Program-made: the position numbers and the translations under genes
Part shown: positions 57,877 to 62,948 of the stretch, one piece after another
Numbering within the stretch: the first letter of the stretch is position 1
How the letters are laid out: the number at the start of each line of letters is the position of its first letter
Source: Rhodospirillales bacterium BBD 1991-14
GTDB lineage: Bacteria > Pseudomonadota > Alphaproteobacteria > Kiloniellales > Kiloniellaceae
Assembly (NCBI GenBank): GCA_001657395.1
Contig: LYSY01000013.1
Span: 1 to 62,948, forward strand
Direction of reading: 5' to 3'
Length of the DNA: 62,948 nt
The notes under the pieces: generated by a model
Database searches by the model: none
Told to the model about the DNA's origin: nothing
What the model saw: the letters and a program-made list of their open reading frames with translations, nothing else

Positions 57877-58827
57877 ATGAAGGCGAAGGGACTTTTCGTT
57901 GGCGCCAGCTTGGCGGTGGCAGTGTCGATGGCTGCGCCGGCCTATGCGATTACGCCGTTCAATGTTCCCGGCACCGATTTTTGGGATCACCCGTTCGGCA
58001 GTGTGTTCGACACACGCAGCGGGCTCGATCTGGAATCCAATGGGATTGCCTTTAACCAAGGCCTGCAGGCCGGCTATGCGGAGCTCTCCGAGGAACGTTC
58101 GGATGCTTGGCTTGGCGCGGACTGGGACTTCGTTGACGGTGAGCTCTTCAATCACAAGGCCCGCACGGCGGCCAAGAATTCCCTTGTTCTGCCGGACGCG
58201 CCGATGGATCGGGAGTTGACCGAGGAGCAGGCGGCGACCTTCCAGGCGGCGCTTGAGCGTCTGCGCAGCGGCTTCGACCGTGGCGCCCGCTACCTCGCGC
58301 CGGCCGATGCGTCCTTCGCGCAAGTGAAGTACGACTGCTGGATCGAGGCGACCGAAGACGGTCGGACCGGCGATGCCGAAGGCTGCCGCGCCGAGTTCGA
58401 GTCGGCCATGGCCGCGGTGGAAGCGCAGGCCAATTTCGCGCTCTCCGACATCAATTACGAGACCCCGGCTGCGGCCGTGGTGGCCGCAACCCCGACGGCC
58501 GATCAGTTCATTGTCCTCTTCGATTTCGACAGCACCGTCTACGCACCGGGCAACGCCACCATCGTCTCGGAGGCTCTGCGTGCGGCTCTTGCCAATCCGA
58601 ATGCTTCCGTCGACATCACCGGTCATGCCGACAGCTCGGGTGCGGTTGCCTACAACCAGACCCTCTCCGAGCGGCGTGCCAACCGGGTGATCGACGAACT
58701 GGTCTCCGGCGGCGTCGACGCAATCCGGGTCTCGGGCCGTGGCGTGGGCGAAACCCAGCTGCTGATCCCGACCGGCGACGGCGTCCGCGAGGAAGGCAAC
58801 CGAGCGGTCGTTATCCAATTGAACTGA
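57877..58827 (+). CDS. OmpA-family peptidoglycan-associated envelope protein
   Basis: The 316-residue protein has a signal peptide (about 1-24, ending AAPAYA) and AAAGGGG-like RBS 7 bases before ATG. The central part (about 30-200) is helical and not recognised, with only two cysteines. The C-terminal OmpA domain (about 210-316) has DQFIVLFDFDSTVYAPGNAT and HADSSGAVAYNQTLSERRAN (both in core), whose Asp and Arg bind diaminopimelate of peptidoglycan. It follows the kinase by 237 bp, so it probably has its own promoter. Strong terminator downstream. Confidence 0.92.
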   Translation: MKAKGLFVGASLAVAVSMAAPAYAITPFNVPGTDFWDHPFGSVFDTRSGLDLESNGIAFNQGLQAGYAELSEERSDAWLGADWDFVDGELFNHKARTAAKNSLVLPDAPMDRELTEEQAATFQAALERLRSGFDRGARYLAPADASFAQVKYDCWIEATEDGRTGDAEGCRAEFESAMAAVEAQANFALSDINYETPAAAVVAATPTADQFIVLFDFDSTVYAPGNATIVSEALRAALANPNASVDITGHADSSGAVAYNQTLSERRANRVIDELVSGGVDAIRVSGRGVGETQLLIPTGDGVREEGNRAVVIQLN

Positions 58828-58887
58828 CGCCGATTTCCAGCCGGAGCGCGCGTAAACGCACACCGGCCGGTTTCGATCAAGGAAGAG

Positions 58888-58919
58888 CCCCTGCGGGACT
58901 TGTCTCGCAGGGGTTTTTT
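58888..58919 (+). terminator. Intrinsic terminator after the OmpA-family gene
   Basis: Perfect 8-bp arms CCCCTGCG (58888-58895) and CGCAGGGG (58906-58913) with a 10-base loop are followed directly by six T residues (58914-58919). This lies 60 bp after the stop and is a textbook rho-independent terminator. Confidence 0.9.
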
Positions 58920-59050
58920 CGTATCTGGCACGAGGCGCATGCCAGCCGGCATGATGGACCAGCGCCCGGCCCGACGGGGGCGGGAGAGCTTCGGGGGTTG
59001 GTCTGCCGGGCTTGAAGGGCCCGGAGCCTGAGGTTCTTTCGAACCGCTTT

Positions 59051-59110
59051 CGGGGCCTGCCGGATCGGGGCCTGCCGGATCGGGGCCTGCCGGATCGGGG
59101 CCTGCCGGAA
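59051..59110. repeat. 15-bp minisatellite, four copies
   Basis: CGGGGCCTGCCGGAT is repeated four times head to tail at 59051-59110; the last copy ends in A instead of T. It lies in the 793-bp gene-free region 58828-59620. Frames crossing it (including GLPDR-type repeats on +) have no start context or family, so it is called non-coding. Confidence 0.85.
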
Positions 59111-59408
59111 AAATCTCCGCATCGCCCTGCACCTTCCGGAACGCCGCCAACCAAGCGGCAGCGTGTCGGGGAGAATTCCGGTCTCCGCTACTTTTGCGGG
59201 ATCTTGGTTAGCGCGGGCCGGCCAACCCCCAGCCAACCCCAGGTTTCGTCCGAGGCACGAACGAGAGCCGGCGGGAGCCTTCTGACTGTCGCCTTCTGTG
59301 ACAGTCAAGGGAATCCAGGGCTGCAAGGATTCTCTCTAGATGGAATCGACGAGTCTAATAATCGATTGAATTAAAGACAAATATCGGAGATCTCACGCCT
59401 CACGAGCA

Positions 59409-59423
59409 TTAATGCGGCGTTAA
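59409..59423. promoter_or_regulatory. CtrA-type box upstream of the giant repeat protein
   Basis: TTAATGCGGCGTTAA is a second perfect TTAA-N7-TTAA site, 198 bp before the ATG of the giant gene, on the edge of an AT-rich stretch (about 59340-59510). A TATAGT at 59453 could be a -10 but is farther from the box than usual for CtrA-activated promoters. Confidence 0.5.
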
Positions 59424-59529
59424 CCAAGGGTGACGGGAAACACATACAAAACGATATAGTATTAGCACCAAGTTTTCTTGTAAATGCCACATTAATCCCA
59501 CACACTCCTCACGCTCAGAGACAGGGGTG

Positions 59530-59579
59530 TTCGCGCTGTGCGCGAAAGGGCAGCTGCCCGTGCCGAACGCAGCGTTCGG
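59530..59579 (+). promoter_or_regulatory. Three-hairpin leader before the giant gene
   Basis: In 50 bases three stems follow one another: TTCGCG/CGCGAA (59530-59535 with 59541-59546), the perfect palindrome GGGCAGCTGCCC (59548-59559), and CCGAACG/CGTTCGG with a CAG loop (59563-59579). There is no T-run after them. They end 41 bp before the start codon, so they would lie in the mRNA leader and may affect stability or translation. Confidence 0.5.
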
Positions 59580-59620
59580 TGCGTCCCTCGCTCTGACGCC
59601 TTTATTGTGGGAGATGGGTG

Positions 59621-62600
59621 ATGAGCAACGAGGATCTGCAGCGTCTTGGTGGAACGGATCAGGGCGCGGAGGATGCCGGCACCGATGAGGCTCTTGTCGA
59701 GAGCGGGGCCGCGGAGGCTGTGGGCCAGGCGCAAGCGCCGCAAGTCCTGAACAGGCCCGCACCGGGCGATACCCTCGTCATCACCGATCCTTCAGGCCAG
59801 GCTTTCGTCTTGGACTTCGATCCCGCTGCCGCTCAGGTCCTCTTGGACGGTAACGACCTGGTCCTGGGTTTTGACGAAAACGGCGACGGTGTCCCAGACA
59901 GCCGCATCGTTTTCGAGAACCTGGCGTCCGATGCGGCGGCTGAAGGCACCAGCTTCCAGGTTGCCGGCATCGACATCGCCGCGGGGGTCCTGGTCAATCA
60001 GGCCCTGGCCCTGGCCGATACGGCAGACAGCACCCTGGAGACCGCAGCCGGGGCGCAGGCCATCGGCGGTGGCGCGACCGAGTACATCGACAACCTGGGC
60101 GCCATCATCGACCTGCTCGTCGCGCAGGGTGTCATCCCGCCGACGGCCCTGGAGTTCGGCCTGATCGCGCTGGAGGATGATCCGACCATCCTGGACGAGG
60201 CCGAGGGCACGCTCTCGCTGACCTTCCTGACCGAGACCGACGGTGGCGAAGGCTCCATCAACACCTTCGAGGGTGGTTTCGAGGACTGGCAGCCCAACCA
60301 GGACGACTGCGAAGGCGAGACCTTCCCCATGGAGGTCGTCATCGGCTTCACCCCCGCCGATAACGAAGAACTGGTTTCGCTGACCCTTTCCGGCATTCCG
60401 GAAGGTGCCGTGCTCTACGTTGGCGGTACCGCGGATACCAACATCGTCGACACCAGCGGCGGCTCCTCGCCGCTGCTGAGCGCCGCTGACCTGGCTTCCG
60501 GCCTCTTCCTTCTGCCCCCGCCGGACAGCGGTGACGACATTCCGCTGACGGTGACCGCGACCATCATCGACCCCGACAGCGGCCTGACCGCCGAGATCAG
60601 CGGCACGGCCACCGCGATTATCGACTCGGTGGCGGACAATCCGGAGTTCTTGCTCGACGGCGACGTGGACTACGGGCCTGAGTATTTCTCTGACCAGTGG
60701 GACTACGGCGGCGGCGAGGGCGGCGGTCATGAGGGCGACGACTGTAAGGTTCCCTCCGCCACGCTGACCTATAACGAGGACAATGGTGTCCCCGTCGGGG
60801 ATGACGTACTGGTTTCCAACGATTCCCAGGGCGGCGGCGAGCAGGGCGAGCCCGACTGCTACGATGACCGCGCGCCGATTTTCGGTGCCGGTTTCGTCGC
60901 GGCCGTGACCGATGTCGATGGTTCTGAAAGCCTGACGACGCTGACCGTGGCGACGACCACGGAAGACGAGCCTCTGGGCGACGACCCGGAGGGCCTTGCG
61001 GTTGGGTTGTCTGCAGTCGACGACGCGGCGGCGACCAACTTCATGATCGGCGAGCAGGTTCTGGTCCACGGCGAGACCGTGGAGGTCTCTGCCATCTTTG
61101 CCGACGGCAGCGAGGGCCCGGCCACCGCGACCATCGAGATCGTCGACGGCGTCCTCACGCTGTCCTTCGATCCGGCCTTGCGGGTGCAGTCCGTCGATCT
61201 TTCCAGCGGTTCCGAGACTCCGTTCCAGGTCCGCCTGCCGCAGCACAGCGACGACGACTTCCAGCTAAACCTGGAGGTGACGGCCGTCGAGTTCGACATC
61301 GACGGCGAGCTGACGCTCGAGAACAACGTCGCCACCCATCAGGCGGTGCTGAACGTCGAGGTTAAGGCGATCGCCGACGGCGCCGAGCTGACGGTTTCGG
61401 AAGGACCTCTCGTCTATGCCGAAGACGATGAGGCAGATCCGGCCAAGCACGGCGATGATGCAGGTGAAACGGCTCTGACGATTCCGCTGTCCAGTCTCGG
61501 CGCGGCCTTGATCGACAGGGACGGCTCCGAGGCCATCACCGAGATCAAAGTGTCACTTGCCGGTGCCGACGACGGCGCGGTGTTCGTAGACAAGGATGGC
61601 AATGCTCTGATCGACGGGGGGACGCTCGAGATTCCGGTCGAAGGCGGTGACGCCTTGATCGCGAACATCGCCATTTCCAATCATACTCTGACTCTCGACT
61701 TCGATGTCGACCCGGTTGGCCTCGACATCGACCTCTCCGGCCTGATCGGGGTGAAGCTGCCGATCGACGACAGCGACGACTTCACCGTGAACCTCGCGGT
61801 CACCACCACCGAGGTCAATCCCGAAGGCGATGTGACTCTGGAGTCGAAAACCACCGAGTCGAGCTTCGACGTCCAGGTGCAGGGCGTGGCCGGTCCGGCG
61901 GCGGTGACCTTCGGCGACTACAGCAAGGTCCCCGGCTGCCCGCTGGCCTGCAGCGATGAAGAGTCGCCGCAGGACGCCGGCAATAGCCTGACTCTGAAGC
62001 TCTTTGAGGATGGTGCCGGCTCGGTGGAGGGTCAGGACGGCGCCGGGCCGCTCAGCGTGCCGGTTCTTTTCTCCGCAGCCGCCCAGGACAGTGACGGTTC
62101 CGAAGGGATCACCAAGATCACCTTCAGCCTGGACGGCGCCGCCGAGGGGACGATGTTTGTCGACGGGCTCGGCGAACCGCTGGCCAACGGCGACACGGTG
62201 TCCGGTGGCACGGTTTCCTTTGAAGATGACCAGCTCGTCCTCACTTTTGCCGACCCCGGTCCCCAGTCTGTCGACGTTTCCGGCCTCTTCGTGCAGGTGC
62301 CGCAGGACAGCGATGACGATTTCGCCATTGGCATTCAGACCACGACGACCGAGTACGACGACGACGGCTTCGGGGCGCTGGTCGAGACCTTCGTGACCGA
62401 TGCGGTCATCAATGTTGTGCTCGATGCGGTCGCCGATCCGGTGACGGTGAGCGTCGATGCTGTCAGCGACAGTGGCGACGAGGCCTTCGCTCCGGGCGAG
62501 ACCGGCACGGTGACGGTGAACGCGACCTTCGGGGACTTCACCGACGGTTCGGAAGTCCACACGGTAACGGTGAAGGTTCCTTTTGGCTTCACGTTGACGG

Positions 62601-62948
62601 ACCCGGCCGGCGGCGATGTGAACGGCGACACGATCAGCTGGACCGTGAGCGGCGGTACCTTCGAGGCGGTTCTGGGTGTCACCGCCAACGAAGGCCTGAT
62701 CGTCGACGAGGAGGTGGTCTGGGAAGCCGAGGCGAAAGCCGTCGAGCAGAACGAAAACACCGATCATGACGCCGGCGATGTGGAGTGCACTACCGACAAC
62801 AATGAAGCGGTGGCGACAGCCGAAGACGCGGTGACGCTGGATCCGGCGCTGCCGCCCGAGGTTTCGGTGAGCCTTCAGGGCGAGCCGCTGTGCATCAAGG
62901 AGGACGGCTCGGGCCAGTTCACGGTGACGGTGACGGCCCAGGGCGACG
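59621..62948 (+). CDS. Giant acidic repeat protein of T1SS-adhesin/RTX style (N-terminal part)
   Basis: Open from ATG 59621 (GGGAGATGGGTG upstream) through the last base: 1109 residues are visible without stop. No signal peptide is present, as expected for type I secretion, whose signal is C-terminal. The N-terminal region (about 50-190: GDTLVITDPSGQAFVLDF, NLGAIIDLLVAQGVIPP) resembles the start of large alphaproteobacterial T1SS repeat proteins. Cadherin-like/T1SS-143-type repeats follow with DGSE at residues 433, 634 and 825, and SDDDF-type motifs at 543, 718 and 897. It is very acidic (probably Ca2+ binding) and, unusually, has scattered cysteines. A cell-surface or released adhesin is likely. 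Confidence 0.85.
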   Translation, partial: MSNEDLQRLGGTDQGAEDAGTDEALVESGAAEAVGQAQAPQVLNRPAPGDTLVITDPSGQAFVLDFDPAAAQVLLDGNDLVLGFDENGDGVPDSRIVFENLASDAAAEGTSFQVAGIDIAAGVLVNQALALADTADSTLETAAGAQAIGGGATEYIDNLGAIIDLLVAQGVIPPTALEFGLIALEDDPTILDEAEGTLSLTFLTETDGGEGSINTFEGGFEDWQPNQDDCEGETFPMEVVIGFTPADNEELVSLTLSGIPEGAVLYVGGTADTNIVDTSGGSSPLLSAADLASGLFLLPPPDSGDDIPLTVTATIIDPDSGLTAEISGTATAIIDSVADNPEFLLDGDVDYGPEYFSDQWDYGGGEGGGHEGDDCKVPSATLTYNEDNGVPVGDDVLVSNDSQGGGEQGEPDCYDDRAPIFGAGFVAAVTDVDGSESLTTLTVATTTEDEPLGDDPEGLAVGLSAVDDAAATNFMIGEQVLVHGETVEVSAIFADGSEGPATATIEIVDGVLTLSFDPALRVQSVDLSSGSETPFQVRLPQHSDDDFQLNLEVTAVEFDIDGELTLENNVATHQAVLNVEVKAIADGAELTVSEGPLVYAEDDEADPAKHGDDAGETALTIPLSSLGAALIDRDGSEAITEIKVSLAGADDGAVFVDKDGNALIDGGTLEIPVEGGDALIANIAISNHTLTLDFDVDPVGLDIDLSGLIGVKLPIDDSDDFTVNLAVTTTEVNPEGDVTLESKTTESSFDVQVQGVAGPAAVTFGDYSKVPGCPLACSDEESPQDAGNSLTLKLFEDGAGSVEGQDGAGPLSVPVLFSAAAQDSDGSEGITKITFSLDGAAEGTMFVDGLGEPLANGDTVSGGTVSFEDDQLVLTFADPGPQSVDVSGLFVQVPQDSDDDFAIGIQTTTTEYDDDGFGALVETFVTDAVINVVLDAVADPVTVSVDAVSDSGDEAFAPGETGTVTVNATFGDFTDGSEVHTVTVKVPFGFTLTDPAGGDVNGDTISWTVSGGTFEAVLGVTANEGLIVDEEVVWEAEAKAVEQNENTDHDAGDVECTTDNNEAVATAEDAVTLDPALPPEVSVSLQGEPLCIKEDGSGQFTVTVTAQGD

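Noticed and set aside
59012-59374. Small protein with GLPDR repeats over the minisatellite
   Set aside because: No RBS, no family, and the repeat encodes similar open frames by its 15-bp period; better explained as non-coding repeat.

Overview
The window is GC-rich bacterial chromosome, very probably from an alphaproteobacterium of the Rhodospirillales/Kiloniellales type. The reasons are the uninterrupted S10-spc-alpha ribosomal block, the alphaproteobacterial neighbourhood crcB / RluA-type synthase / HAD phosphatase / ATP12 chaperone, and two perfect TTAA-N7-TTAA (CtrA-type) sites. The order-level assignment is inference. No phage, insertion sequence, CRISPR array, rRNA or tRNA gene was recognised.

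Layout. (1) 1-14391: the end of tuf, then rpsJ to adk (S10 and spc operons with secY), then a near-consensus promoter and rpsM-rpsK-rpoA-rplQ, closed by a strong terminator. (2) 14494-16962: a Do/HtrA periplasmic protease and a DUF6134 exported protein. (3) 17113-24875: an envelope/lipid cluster. An SDR and an NTF2-like gene lie on +, then a secreted protein with a duplicated four-cysteine domain. Facing them is a five-gene minus operon (FAD oxidase, DUF1365, cyclopropane-fatty-acid-synthase-like methyltransferase, GPH-type MFS carrier, DUF3833 lipoprotein) behind a candidate ECF-sigma promoter. (4) 25245-33345: rarA, an isochorismatase-fold protein lacking its cysteine, crcB, an RluA-type pseudouridine synthase, an AT-rich island with CtrA- and DnaA-type boxes, a HAD phosphatase, an AsmA-like protein and ATP12. 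(5) 33368-34312: a soluble chemoreceptor-tip/globin fusion in reversed domain order. (6) 34553-52467: central and catabolic metabolism: propionyl-CoA carboxylase (pccB, pccA) with a GST, a HEPN-like protein and acyP; an ArsR regulator with its permease; lipB; maeB; mgtE; a PaaI thioesterase; isovaleryl-CoA dehydrogenase; DUF1272; SDR/DUF3291/PhyH; a second acyl-CoA dehydrogenase and a DsbA-fold isomerase. (7) 52621-58827: a signalling cassette of adenylate cyclase-FHA, PP2C phosphatase and a membrane Ser/Thr kinase with peptidoglycan-binding and Sel1 repeats outside the membrane, followed by an OmpA-family protein. (8) 58828-62948: a long regulatory region with a minisatellite, a CtrA-type box and three hairpins leads into a giant, acidic, repeat-containing protein of type I secretion style that runs off the window.

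The most unusual items are the reversed MCP-globin protein, the kinase cassette with its periplasmic sensor half, the secreted protein with an exactly repeated C-X25-C-X6-C-X31-C pattern, and the AT-rich island. Annotations rest on reading motifs by eye. No database search was run, and family names are recognition calls.
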